The position numbers and the translations under genes are program-made. DNA of 64,000 bases from Rikenellaceae bacterium (GTDB lineage: Bacteria > Bacteroidota > Bacteroidia > Bacteroidales > Rikenellaceae), in NCBI GenBank assembly GCA_015059945.1, contig SUZJ01000001.1:310001-374000 (forward strand). Direction: 5' to 3'. The notes under the pieces are model-generated. The model was not told where the DNA came from, searched no databases, and saw only the letters and a list, made by a program, of their open reading frames with translations. Shown piece by piece: positions 1 through 9,309 of the stretch (position 1 is its first letter; each line of letters starts with the position of its first letter).

Positions 1-2
1 AG

Positions 3-1778
3 GTCGACCGAGTTGAGCCTTTGAGCTGGTGGACCGATATGAAAACCCCTCTGCAACTGATGCTCCACGGCGACAATATTGCCGACAGTGCAGTTAGCGT
101 CGAGGGCCAGGGCCTGAGAATTAAACAGATTATCAAGACCGATAACCCCAACTACCTCTTTGTAGATATGGAGGTGCGTGAGGCCGGCGACTATACCATC
201 ACTCTTGCCAAAGGCCGCAAGAAGGAGAGTTTTGTATACCACATCGACACTCGTCGTGAGGGCTCGGCCCAGAGGGAGAGCTTCTCGTCGAAGGATGTGG
301 TATATCTGATTATGCCCGATAGGTTTGCCAATGGCGACCCCTCCAACGACACCGTTGAGGCGTGTGCCGAGGGGCTGAATCGTGCCGAGCCCTTTGGCCG
401 TCACGGTGGCGATATTCAGGGTGTTATCGACCACCTCGACTATATTGCCGACCTGGGCGCAACCGCCATTTGGTGTACACCTCTGACTCTCGACAACGAG
501 GAGTTTGCTTCGTACCACGGCTATTCGTGCTCGGACTACTACCACATCGACCCCCGCTATGGCTCCAACGACCTCTACAAAGAGATGGTTGCCGAGGCTC
601 ACAAGAGGGGCATCAAGTTTATCTTCGACGTGGTTACAAACCACTGCGGTAGGGCTCACTGGTGGGCAGGCGACTTCCCCTCGAGCGACTGGGTACACAA
701 TGGCGACAAGCCTCTGATTACCAACCACGGCTGGATGATGCAGGCCGACCCCGTAAACCGCTCGGTACGCGACCAGAAGATGATGGAGGAGGGGTGGTTT
801 GACTACTCGATGCCCGATATGAACTTGGAGAATCCTCTGGTGTTCAACTACTTCCGCCAGCTCTACTGCTGGTGGATTGAGTGGGCCGACCTGGATGGTC
901 TGCGCGTAGATACCTTCCCCTATAACGAGAAGTGGGCTATGGCTCGCTGGACCCGCTCGATTTTGGAGGAGTACCCCAATCTGAATATTGTGGGCGAGTG
1001 CTGGAATGCTGTTCCTGCCATCTGCGCCTACTGGGAGGGTGCCTCCAACAACCGCGACGGCTATTCGAGTGGTCTGCCTTCGGTTATGGACTTCCCCTTG
1101 CAGGAGAAGATTGCCCAGGGCCTGAGCCACCAACCCGACGGATGGATGTGGGGTGGTCACGGTGTCTACACCTCGCTGTTGCAGGATTTTCTGTACGGCA
1201 ACCCCAATACGCTTTTGACTTTCCTCGATAACCACGACATCGAGCGCTTTGCCGACACTATCGAGGGCGACCTGAGGAAATACAAGATTGGTATGGCTAT
1301 TATCGCCACCACTCGTGGCGTGCCCCAGCTGTTCTATGGCACCGAGGTTATGATGCGCAGCAGCGACCTGTCTACTGGCCACGGTGGTGCTCGCAAGGAC
1401 TTTGAGGGCGGCTGGCAGGGTGATAAGCTCAATAAGTTTACTGCCGAGGGGCGCACTGCCGACGAGCAGGCAGCCTTTGAGCACACCCGCACTCTGCTGC
1501 GCTACCGCACAGCCGAGGAGGTGTTGCAGAGCGGCAAGCTAACCCAGTTCTACCGCACCGACAACCTCTATGTATTTGCCCGCCACAACGACCAGAAGGT
1601 GGTGCTTACCATTACCAACTTTGCAGCCGACGGCCGCAAGTTGGTATGGAGCGACTATGCCGAGGTTATTGCCGAGGGTAGCGAGGGCCACAGCGTCCTC
1701 TCGGGCGAGAAGTTTGTCGCCCAGGGCGAGCAGACCATCGAGCCCTATGGTTGCCAGGTAATAGAGTTTGTTAAGTAG
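3..1778 (+). CDS. susA: Neopullulanase-type GH13 alpha-amylase, 5' end cut by window edge
   Basis: Hydrolyses alpha-1,4 linkages of starch or pullulan fragments, as SusA does in the Bacteroides sus operon. The reading frame is open to the first bases, so the true start and signal peptide lie outside the window; the in-frame TTG at 21 is not a convincing start. Counting from 21, the four GH13 regions are visible: FDVVTNH near residue 201, GLRVDTF with the nucleophile Asp near 297, the acid/base Glu in VGECW near 324, and FLDNHD near 401-406. The beta-sandwich residues before the barrel resemble the N-domain of neopullulanases. It lies 33 bp upstream of the GH77 gene and ahead of susCDE, which fits an alpha-glucan locus. 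Family certain; exact linkage preference inferred. Confidence 0.9.
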   Translation, partial: VDRVEPLSWWTDMKTPLQLMLHGDNIADSAVSVEGQGLRIKQIIKTDNPNYLFVDMEVREAGDYTITLAKGRKKESFVYHIDTRREGSAQRESFSSKDVVYLIMPDRFANGDPSNDTVEACAEGLNRAEPFGRHGGDIQGVIDHLDYIADLGATAIWCTPLTLDNEEFASYHGYSCSDYYHIDPRYGSNDLYKEMVAEAHKRGIKFIFDVVTNHCGRAHWWAGDFPSSDWVHNGDKPLITNHGWMMQADPVNRSVRDQKMMEEGWFDYSMPDMNLENPLVFNYFRQLYCWWIEWADLDGLRVDTFPYNEKWAMARWTRSILEEYPNLNIVGECWNAVPAICAYWEGASNNRDGYSSGLPSVMDFPLQEKIAQGLSHQPDGWMWGGHGVYTSLLQDFLYGNPNTLLTFLDNHDIERFADTIEGDLRKYKIGMAIIATTRGVPQLFYGTEVMMRSSDLSTGHGGARKDFEGGWQGDKLNKFTAEGRTADEQAAFEHTRTLLRYRTAEEVLQSGKLTQFYRTDNLYVFARHNDQKVVLTITNFAADGRKLVWSDYAEVIAEGSEGHSVLSGEKFVAQGEQTIEPYGCQVIEFVK

Positions 1779-1811
1779 TTCACAATTAACACATATAATA
1801 TATAATAAGAG

Positions 1812-4118
1812 ATGAAAAATATCTATGAGACTTCGCCCTTTGGGACCTTTTTCCCTGCCGAGAAAGAGGCCGTTTGCAGGGCAAAGCACCAGCTCTCGTG
1901 GAGGGTTTATGCACCCGTAGTGCGCCCCTCGCAGAGGGTATACATCGTGGGTAGCTGCGAGGCCCTGGGCCAGTGGAATGTAGACAAGGCTCTGCCCCTC
2001 ACCATTGCTTCGTACCCCTATTGGAGCATCAAATTGGACCTGAAAACCCTCGGTAGCGAGTTTGAGTACAAGTTTATCGTTAAGGATAACGGCTCGGTAC
2101 TGTGGGAAGAGGGCGACAACCGCCGCTACTACGTTTGTGGCGAGATGGAGAGCGAGCACATCGAGGCAGGCTTCCGTGGCGACTTCCAGTGGAGGGGTGC
2201 AGGTGTGGCAATCCCCGTATTCTCGCTCCGTAGCGAGCAGAGCCAGGGTATTGGCGACTTTGTTGATCTGAAGAAGATGGGCGACTGGGCCGTAGCAACC
2301 GGCCAGAAGGTTATCCAGATTTTGCCTATCAACGATACCACTATGACCTTCACTTGGCGCGACTCGTACCCCTACAGTGCAATCTCTATCTTTGCGCTCA
2401 ACCCAATGTACCTGTCTATTGTAGAGATGGGTGCAACGGGCGAGGAGATTGCCCAGCTGAACGCAGGTGAGACCGTAGACTACGACGCAGTGTGCGCTCT
2501 GAAGTGGAACTTTATCCGCAAAGAGTTTGCCCGCAGTGGCCGCCGCACACTCAAAACCAAGGCTTATCAGGCTTTCTTCGAGGCCAACAAAGATTGGCTC
2601 GAGGACTATGCAGCATTCTGCTACTTGAGGGATAAATACCAGACCGCCTACTTTGAGAAGTGGAGCGCAAAGGACAAAAAGTATAGCAAAAAATTGGTTG
2701 CCAAGCTGTGTGACGAGAAGTTTGAGGACTACGGCAAGGTTGCTATCTATATGTGGGTGCAGTACCACCTCGACCGTCAGCTCAAAGAGAGTGTGGCCTA
2801 CTGCCGCTCGCTGGGCGTAGTGCTCAAAGGCGATATTCCAATCGGCATCAGCCGCGACTCGGTTGAGGCTTGGAGCGATGGCCGCCTGTTCAATATGAAC
2901 TGCCAGGCAGGTGCTCCACCAGATGACTTCTCGGCCGACGGCCAGAACTGGGGCTTCCCCACCTACAACTGGGAGGTTATGGCACAGGACGGCTACGCTT
3001 GGTGGAAACGCCGCTTCGAGAAGATGGCCGATTACTTTGACCTCTATCGTATCGACCACATCTTGGGCTTCTTCCGCATTTGGGAGATTCCTATGGACTC
3101 GATTGTGGGCCTGCTGGGTTACTTCAACCCTGCAATGCCTTTCAGCTACGACGAGCTGGCTCAGAGGGGTATGCCTATGAATCACGAGCGCTACCTGCGC
3201 CCACAAATCCACCACAACTATCTGCACGAGTTCTTTGGCGAGGAGGATTGGACCCCCTATCTGGATGCCAAAGAGAACGGCTACTACTCGCTCAAAGAGG
3301 AGTACAACACTCAGCGCAAGATTAACAAAGCCCTCGCAGGCAAGAACGAGAAGGCTATGAGGGCTCTGTATGGTCTGACCGGCGAGGTGCTCTTTATTGA
3401 GGATCCCCGCAAGCCCGGCCACTTCCACCCACGCATCGCTGCCCAGCAGACCAAGAGCTATGAGTGGCTGTCGCAGTGGGAGAAAGACCGCTTCAACGAC
3501 CTCTACAACGACTTCTTCTACCACCGCCACAACGACTTCTGGGGCGCACTGGCTATGGAGAAGCTGCCTGCACTGGTCGATGCAACCAATATGATGTGTT
3601 GCGGCGAGGATTTGGGTATGGTACCTGCCTGCGTAGGCCCCGTGATGAACAATCTGGGTATCCTCTCGTTGGAGGTTCAGCGTATGCCTAAGGACCCCTC
3701 GATTGAGTTTGGCTTTACCAACCTCTACCCCTACAAGTGCGTCTGCACCACTGGCTCGCACGATACCAGCACCATCCGCGGCTGGTGGCACGAGGATAGA
3801 GAGCAGACTCAGGCCTACTACAACCAGATCCTCTGGAAGCAGGGTCAGGCTCCTGCCGATGCCTCGGGCGAGTTGTGCGAGATTATTGTGAACAACCACC
3901 TGGCTTCGCCCGCCATTTGGACCATTCTGCCCCTGCAGGATTGGCTCGCAATGGACGAGAAGGTGCGCAAGGCCGATGTGGATAGCGAGCGTATCAACAT
4001 CCCCGCAATCCCCAACCACTACTGGCGCTACCGTATGCACCTGACTCTGGAAGAGTTGCTCGGCGAGAGCGAGTTGAACGGCAAGATTGCACGAATGATT
4101 AGGGACAACAGGCGATAA
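1812..4118 (+). CDS. malQ: 4-alpha-glucanotransferase (GH77) with N-terminal CBM20
   Basis: Disproportionates malto-oligosaccharides by moving glucan segments between acceptors, turning short products into longer glucans and glucose. Residues about 20-130 form a CBM20-like starch-binding module (YIVGSCEALGQWN), followed by the GH77 barrel. Visible catalytic elements are GDIPIGIS near 340, nucleophile Asp415 in YRIDH, acid/base Glu599 in CCGEDLG and the transition-state Asp651 in GSHDTST. At 768 aa it has one CBM20, whereas plant DPE2-type enzymes carry two. No signal peptide, so cytoplasmic or periplasmic-side processing rather than surface display. It follows the GH13 gene by 33 bp, probably as one transcript. 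Confidence 0.93.
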   Translation: MKNIYETSPFGTFFPAEKEAVCRAKHQLSWRVYAPVVRPSQRVYIVGSCEALGQWNVDKALPLTIASYPYWSIKLDLKTLGSEFEYKFIVKDNGSVLWEEGDNRRYYVCGEMESEHIEAGFRGDFQWRGAGVAIPVFSLRSEQSQGIGDFVDLKKMGDWAVATGQKVIQILPINDTTMTFTWRDSYPYSAISIFALNPMYLSIVEMGATGEEIAQLNAGETVDYDAVCALKWNFIRKEFARSGRRTLKTKAYQAFFEANKDWLEDYAAFCYLRDKYQTAYFEKWSAKDKKYSKKLVAKLCDEKFEDYGKVAIYMWVQYHLDRQLKESVAYCRSLGVVLKGDIPIGISRDSVEAWSDGRLFNMNCQAGAPPDDFSADGQNWGFPTYNWEVMAQDGYAWWKRRFEKMADYFDLYRIDHILGFFRIWEIPMDSIVGLLGYFNPAMPFSYDELAQRGMPMNHERYLRPQIHHNYLHEFFGEEDWTPYLDAKENGYYSLKEEYNTQRKINKALAGKNEKAMRALYGLTGEVLFIEDPRKPGHFHPRIAAQQTKSYEWLSQWEKDRFNDLYNDFFYHRHNDFWGALAMEKLPALVDATNMMCCGEDLGMVPACVGPVMNNLGILSLEVQRMPKDPSIEFGFTNLYPYKCVCTTGSHDTSTIRGWWHEDREQTQAYYNQILWKQGQAPADASGELCEIIVNNHLASPAIWTILPLQDWLAMDEKVRKADVDSERINIPAIPNHYWRYRMHLTLEELLGESELNGKIARMIRDNRR

Positions 4119-4136
4119 AAATGGCGAAAAAGGCCG

Positions 4137-4162
4137 ACTGCCCGTCTGCAAAAACGGGCAGT
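4137..4162 (+). terminator. Hairpin after malQ
   Basis: Nine-bp perfect stem ACTGCCCGT / ACGGGCAGT with an 8-nt loop, 19 bp after the malQ stop. No T-run follows, so it may be a weak terminator or an mRNA-end stabiliser separating enzyme genes from susC. Confidence 0.4.
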
Positions 4163-4197
4163 TCGTCGCCAAAAATGAGCAAATTGTCGCTAAAAAG

Positions 4198-4227
4198 TTC
4201 GCCCTTATATATAAATGTATATTTTTG
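4198..4227 (+). promoter_or_regulatory. Candidate promoter for susCDE
   Basis: Minus-7 box TATTTTTG at 4220-4227 matches the Bacteroidetes TAnnTTTG consensus. A weak TTCG sits 18 bp upstream in the minus-33 region. It would give susC a leader of about 55 nt, so susCDE could be transcribed separately from the enzyme genes. Confidence 0.45.
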
Positions 4228-4291
4228 TTGTATGCCTTAGAGCGTAAAAACGCAAAATTATAGAACTACTAAAAATATCAATTAACCGCTT

Positions 4292-7200
4292 ATGTTTGAA
4301 AAACTACACGATTTCAAGAGAGTGTTTTTGACATTTGCTTTGGTACTGATTGGTGGTGTGGCTATGGCACAGAACCTGTCGGTGTCGGGTGTTGTCAAAG
4401 ATATGAATGGCGAGGCCATTATTGGCGCAACCGTAATGGACGTGGCTACCGGCCGTGGTACTGTTACCGACGTTGATGGTAGCTACACTATCGAGGTCCC
4501 CGCAAAGGCTACTCTGCTGGCCGAGTGCGTGGGTTATGTTGCACAAGAGGTAGCTGTTGCAGGTCGCACAACCGTAAACTTTGTGCTGGGCGAGAGCGCC
4601 GAGCAGATTGAGGAGATTGTGATGGTCGGCTATGGCTCGCAGAAAAAGAAAGAGGTTACTGGTGCTGTGTCGTCGATTAAGTCGGATGACTTCAACGCTG
4701 GTGTTAAAACCAACCCCGTAGGTCTGTTGCAGGGTAAGGTTGCAGGTCTGAACGTAATCAAGACCTCGAGCGACCCCACCAACACCGGTTATAGTATGCA
4801 GATTCGTGGTTTCTCGACCCTCGACAAGGGTGCAGGTACCTCGCCTCTGTTTATCGTTGACGGTGTGCCCGTGAGCAACATCGACAACATCGCTCCCGAC
4901 GAGATTGCCTCGATGGACGTGTTGAAAGATGGTTCGGCAGCCGCTATCTATGGTACTCGTGGTACCAACGGTGTGATTATCATCACTACCAAACGTGGCG
5001 AGAACTTCTCGAAAGAGGCCAAGACCGCAGTTGAGTACTCGGGCTACATTTCGGCTTCGGTGCGCAATGGCGATATGGGCCTGGCAACCGCCGAGGAGTA
5101 TGTAAATCTCGAGGAGCTCTCGGGTGGCAGGGTTAAACCCATCATCTACACCGACGCCGAGGGTAATGTGACCACCACCAACTGGATGGATGAGTTGTGC
5201 CGCCCAGTGGCTATCACCAACAACCACAATGTGGCTATCGTTGGCTCGTCGAAAGATTTCAACTACCGCGCTTCGATTGCCTACAAGGGTGCTCAGGGTA
5301 TTGCTAAGACCAACAACCGCGAGGAGCTGTTGGCTAAGATTGCTGCTAACCAGAAAGCTCTGGATGGCAAGTTGGAGTTGCAGTATGACCTGTCGTATAT
5401 GCAGTATCGCAACGATTTCTTCTGTGGCGACTTCAAACAGGCCGCTATTCTCAACCCCACCTATCCCGTTAAAGACCCCACTACCGATTCGGGCTACTTC
5501 AACCCCGAGAGTACCGGTGTTCGCAACCCCGTTGAGGATATGAATCAGAGGGAGTCGTATGGCGATGGTAACTACTTCCGTGGCTCGGTTAAGGCTTCGT
5601 ATAGCTTCGACACCGTTAAGGGCCTCAAGCTGAACGCCTTTGCCGCTATCGAGGAGGGTGATAACCGCAGCTACTGGTTCAACAAGACTATCAATACCGA
5701 CATCGACGGCTCGGGTAAGGCTGGTCGTGGCTACGATATGAGCCTCAACAACCTCTACGAGATTACCGCCGACTATGTTCGCTCGTGGGATGGCCACAAC
5801 CTGAGCGCTGTGGCCGGCTGGTCGTATCAGCACTTCCTCTACGATGGTCTGAACGCATCGAACAAGGGCTTCCCCACCGAGGGCTCGAAATACTATCAGA
5901 TTGGCAATGGTGATGCCTCGAAGGAGTATCTGAACGCTGGCTCGTACCGCAACTCGAACGCTTTGCAGGCTATCTTTGGTCGTGTAAACTACTCGTTTGA
6001 CGGTAAGTATCTGGTTTCGGCTTCGCTGCGTCGCGAGGGCTCGAGCCGCTTTGGTGCCAACAACAAGTGGGGTTGGTTCCCCGCAATCTCGTTCGGTTGG
6101 CGTATCAGCCAGGAGGACTTTATGATGGGTAACGACTGGATTGACGATATGAAATTGCGTCTGGGTTATGGTGTTACCGGTAACAACCTCGGTAGCGACC
6201 TGCGCTCGGTAGCAATGTTGTCGAATGGTGGTACCTTCTGGTACAACGGCCAGTATGTATATACTTATGGTGTAAACCAGAACGTAAACCCCGACCTGCG
6301 CTGGGAGAAGAAACACGAGTATAACCTCGGTTTGGACTATGCAGTTCAGGACAACAGGTTCTATGGTAGCTTGGATGTTTACTACCGCCACACCACCGAC
6401 CTGTTGTGGGACTACGAGGTGCCCACTCCTCCCTATCAGTACGCTACTCTTCTGGCTAACGCTGGTGAGATGAAGTCGTTTGGTGTTGAGTTGGTGCTGA
6501 ATGCCGACGTGCTGCGCGACAAAGAGCTCAGCTGGACCACCACCCCCACTATCGCCTTCAACCGCAACTATATCACCAAGCTGTCTGACCCCTCGAAGGG
6601 CTTCAACTACAAGCAGACCGAGGCTGGTGGCGTAGGTGAGAACGGTATTATGAACACCAACACCCAGATTCTGATTGAGGGTGAGTCGGTAGGCTCGTTC
6701 TACGGCCACAAATTCCTGACCATCGACGAGAAGGGCGTTTGGTACTTCACCACTCCCAAGAACCCCGAGACTGGCAAGGTTGGTTATGCAACTACCGAGA
6801 GTGCTGTTGAGAGCGGCCGTCAGGTTGTTGGTAACGCACAGCCTCTGTTCACCTTCGGTTGGAACAACACCTTCCGTTACAGGAACTTCGACGCCAGCAT
6901 ATTCTTCCGTGGCGTTGTTGGCAACGACGTGCTGAACTTGACTCGTTGGGCCTACGGTCCCCAGAGCTCGACTTCGATGAACCTCTTTATCGAGGATGCA
7001 GTGGGCGACAATGTGGTTTACACCAACAAGGCTCTCTTTACTGACTACTATCTGGAGGATGGCTCGTACATCAAACTCGACAACCTGACCGTGGGTTACA
7101 CCTACGATCTGCCCGAGAGCTCGAACATCGAGTCGATGCGCCTCTATATGACCGCACAGAATGTTCTGACCATCACCGGTTATAGCGGTCAGGATCCCGA

Positions 7201-7300
7201 GATTGACACCAACTCGGTATGGAGCGGTGGTATCGACTACCCCAGCTTCTATCCCAGGGTGGCAACCTTCCTGATTGGTCTTAACCTGACCTTTAACTAA
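4292..7300 (+). CDS. susC: SusC-like TonB-dependent outer-membrane glycan transporter
   Basis: Imports oligosaccharides across the outer membrane using TonB energy, in complex with its SusD lid. It has a signal peptide (about residues 1-27, ending in AMAQ), then the carboxypeptidase-like domain typical of SusC proteins (about 28-110), then a plug domain with the family signature near FIVDGVPV and ending GVIIITTKRG, then a beta-barrel ending in an aromatic strand (LIGLNLTFN). Length 1002 aa is normal. The SusD gene follows after 38 bp. Location behind GH13 and GH77 genes implies maltodextrin or starch as substrate; that is inferred from context. Confidence 0.95.
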   Translation: MFEKLHDFKRVFLTFALVLIGGVAMAQNLSVSGVVKDMNGEAIIGATVMDVATGRGTVTDVDGSYTIEVPAKATLLAECVGYVAQEVAVAGRTTVNFVLGESAEQIEEIVMVGYGSQKKKEVTGAVSSIKSDDFNAGVKTNPVGLLQGKVAGLNVIKTSSDPTNTGYSMQIRGFSTLDKGAGTSPLFIVDGVPVSNIDNIAPDEIASMDVLKDGSAAAIYGTRGTNGVIIITTKRGENFSKEAKTAVEYSGYISASVRNGDMGLATAEEYVNLEELSGGRVKPIIYTDAEGNVTTTNWMDELCRPVAITNNHNVAIVGSSKDFNYRASIAYKGAQGIAKTNNREELLAKIAANQKALDGKLELQYDLSYMQYRNDFFCGDFKQAAILNPTYPVKDPTTDSGYFNPESTGVRNPVEDMNQRESYGDGNYFRGSVKASYSFDTVKGLKLNAFAAIEEGDNRSYWFNKTINTDIDGSGKAGRGYDMSLNNLYEITADYVRSWDGHNLSAVAGWSYQHFLYDGLNASNKGFPTEGSKYYQIGNGDASKEYLNAGSYRNSNALQAIFGRVNYSFDGKYLVSASLRREGSSRFGANNKWGWFPAISFGWRISQEDFMMGNDWIDDMKLRLGYGVTGNNLGSDLRSVAMLSNGGTFWYNGQYVYTYGVNQNVNPDLRWEKKHEYNLGLDYAVQDNRFYGSLDVYYRHTTDLLWDYEVPTPPYQYATLLANAGEMKSFGVELVLNADVLRDKELSWTTTPTIAFNRNYITKLSDPSKGFNYKQTEAGGVGENGIMNTNTQILIEGESVGSFYGHKFLTIDEKGVWYFTTPKNPETGKVGYATTESAVESGRQVVGNAQPLFTFGWNNTFRYRNFDASIFFRGVVGNDVLNLTRWAYGPQSSTSMNLFIEDAVGDNVVYTNKALFTDYYLEDGSYIKLDNLTVGYTYDLPESSNIESMRLYMTAQNVLTITGYSGQDPEIDTNSVWSGGIDYPSFYPRVATFLIGLNLTFN

Positions 7301-7338
7301 TTAGTGTCCGACAGAATAGAAGAGAGAAGATATAGACT

Positions 7339-9183
7339 ATGAAAAGATTTGTTTTGATAATGAGTGCGGTTGCAGTGATGTTCTCGTCGCTGACCTCGTG
7401 TGACGACCTGCTCGAAGAGCAGAACTACGGCAACCCTACAATCGAGGATATGATGACCAACCCCGAGAACGTAGTTCTGTTGGTAGGTCAAAGCTATGCC
7501 GACTTGAAGTGGATTCACGACCACTGGGGCTACTGGGGTGTTAATACCCTTACCTCTGACGAGGGTCTCTGCCCCATCCGTATGCCTGGCGAGCACTGGA
7601 ACGATGGTGCCTACTGGCGCCGACTCAACGACCACTCGTGGAATCAGGTGGCCGACTCGTTCAAGCTGATTTGGAACAGTACCATCTCGGGTGCAGTGCG
7701 TTGCAACCAGACTATTCAGACCATTACCGATTACAAGGCCTCGATGACCGAGGAGGAGTACTTGCAGTTCTTGGGCGAGTTGGAGGTATTGAGGAGCTAC
7801 TACTACTACCTGCTCTTCGATAGCTTTGGCCGCATCCCCTACACCGAGTCGTATGACGAGAAGAGCCAGACCGAGCCTCTGATGGAGCCCTCAAACGTGT
7901 GGTCGCACTTGGTAGAGGTATTGGAGAGGAACGCCCCCAATATGGTTGTTGTAACCGACAGCAACCGCGCACAGAACTACGGCCGCGTAACTCAGGGTTT
8001 TGCTCACGCTCTGTTGGCAAGGCTCTATCTGAACGCCGAGTCGTTTGGCTGTACCGCAGCTAACGTATTCCCCGAGAGCCACTTTGTTGCTTCGGAGGCC
8101 GACTGGACCGCCGATGAGAAAGAGGGCAAAGTAACTCCCCGTAAGGTTATCCCCGCCAGCTGGCAGGCCGATAGCGACTTCTACAACAACTGCGTTCGCT
8201 GCTGCAACGAGGTTATCAATAGCGGCTCGTACCGCATCGAGAGCGACTTCTTTGCAAACTTCCTCATCAACAACGAGGGTAGCAAAGAGAACATTATGGT
8301 TATCGTTGAGGATGGCCGCTCGGGCTTCGACGAGCGTAGCAACGGCAGTATGTCGAGTAAGCTGCGTATCGTAAACAACACCCTGCACTATGAGCACCAG
8401 TACACTTGGGGTATGCTGCTCGACTGCTGGAACGGCTACTGCGCACGTCCTTCGTTCATCGACCTCTATGACGACGACGATGTTCGTGGTCCCGGCTGGG
8501 AGGGCAATGGTACCAAGAACACCAAGCGTTGGGGTTGGTTTGTAGGTCCCGTTTACACCAAAGATGGCTCGGCCATTGCACAGCACAAGAACGACGAGAA
8601 CCGCGAGGTAATTATCGTTAAGGACATCGCTCTGATGCCTGCCGATACCGTTGTGGCTTCGCCCATCTTGGCTTGCTCGTACAACTCGGGTGCCCGCCAG
8701 CTCAAATACGAGGCTGACAAGGGTAGCAAGTATATGTACAACGAGAACGACTTTGTGCTGATGCGTTATGCCGACGTGCTGTGGATGAAACGCGAGGCTA
8801 TCAACCTACACGGTGCAAAAGATACCAGCGTGGGTAACTACGATGCCGACTTCCAGTTGATGATGAGCCGTGCATTTGTGAATGGCGATGGCAAACCTGC
8901 CGAGAAGGGTGCTGCCGATAGCTACGCAAGCGCTTATGGCGATCCCGCATCGTTTACCGCACAGCAGATTCTCGACGAGCGTGGTAGGGAGTTCAGCTGG
9001 GAGATGGTACGTCGTAGGGACTTGATCCGCCACGGCAAATTCAGCTCGGTTGAGTTCGTGTCGAAAGATGCAACCCAGAAGTATCGCGAGTGGTTCCCCA
9101 TTCCTTACTCGGTTCTGCTCAAAGGTACCAAAGATGAGAATGGCAACGACATCTGGACCCAGAACGACGGCTACGCAATGTAG
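7339..9183 (+). CDS. susD: SusD-like surface glycan-binding lipoprotein
   Basis: Surface lipoprotein that captures glycan and caps the SusC barrel. The signal peptide ends in LTSC with lipobox Cys21, followed by DD, a surface-export-compatible sequence. The body shows the alpha-helical SusD/RagB fold pattern, with the C-terminal stretch DERGREFSWEMVRRRDLIRHG near residues 550-572 that is highly typical of the family. Length 614 aa is within range. It lies 38 bp after susC and 126 bp before the SusE/F-like gene. Confidence 0.95.
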   Translation: MKRFVLIMSAVAVMFSSLTSCDDLLEEQNYGNPTIEDMMTNPENVVLLVGQSYADLKWIHDHWGYWGVNTLTSDEGLCPIRMPGEHWNDGAYWRRLNDHSWNQVADSFKLIWNSTISGAVRCNQTIQTITDYKASMTEEEYLQFLGELEVLRSYYYYLLFDSFGRIPYTESYDEKSQTEPLMEPSNVWSHLVEVLERNAPNMVVVTDSNRAQNYGRVTQGFAHALLARLYLNAESFGCTAANVFPESHFVASEADWTADEKEGKVTPRKVIPASWQADSDFYNNCVRCCNEVINSGSYRIESDFFANFLINNEGSKENIMVIVEDGRSGFDERSNGSMSSKLRIVNNTLHYEHQYTWGMLLDCWNGYCARPSFIDLYDDDDVRGPGWEGNGTKNTKRWGWFVGPVYTKDGSAIAQHKNDENREVIIVKDIALMPADTVVASPILACSYNSGARQLKYEADKGSKYMYNENDFVLMRYADVLWMKREAINLHGAKDTSVGNYDADFQLMMSRAFVNGDGKPAEKGAADSYASAYGDPASFTAQQILDERGREFSWEMVRRRDLIRHGKFSSVEFVSKDATQKYREWFPIPYSVLLKGTKDENGNDIWTQNDGYAM

Positions 9184-9309
9184 TAGTTTGGGCATAGATG
9201 GAAGATATATATAGCCAAAAGAGATAGAGTTAGTTAGGTTTTTTACTGAACACACAAACCAATTACAATACAAAACCTTTTTATTAATTAATCACAAACA
9301 AAAACAACT

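Noticed and set aside
1539-4172. Long open frame on the minus strand opposite malQ
   Set aside because: Shadow of the GC-rich third-position codons of malQ; the translation is low-complexity hydrophobic sequence with no domain, and both GH genes are unmistakable on the plus strand.
4304-6709. Long minus-strand frame opposite susC
   Set aside because: Same cause; susC has a full signal peptide, plug and barrel on the plus strand.
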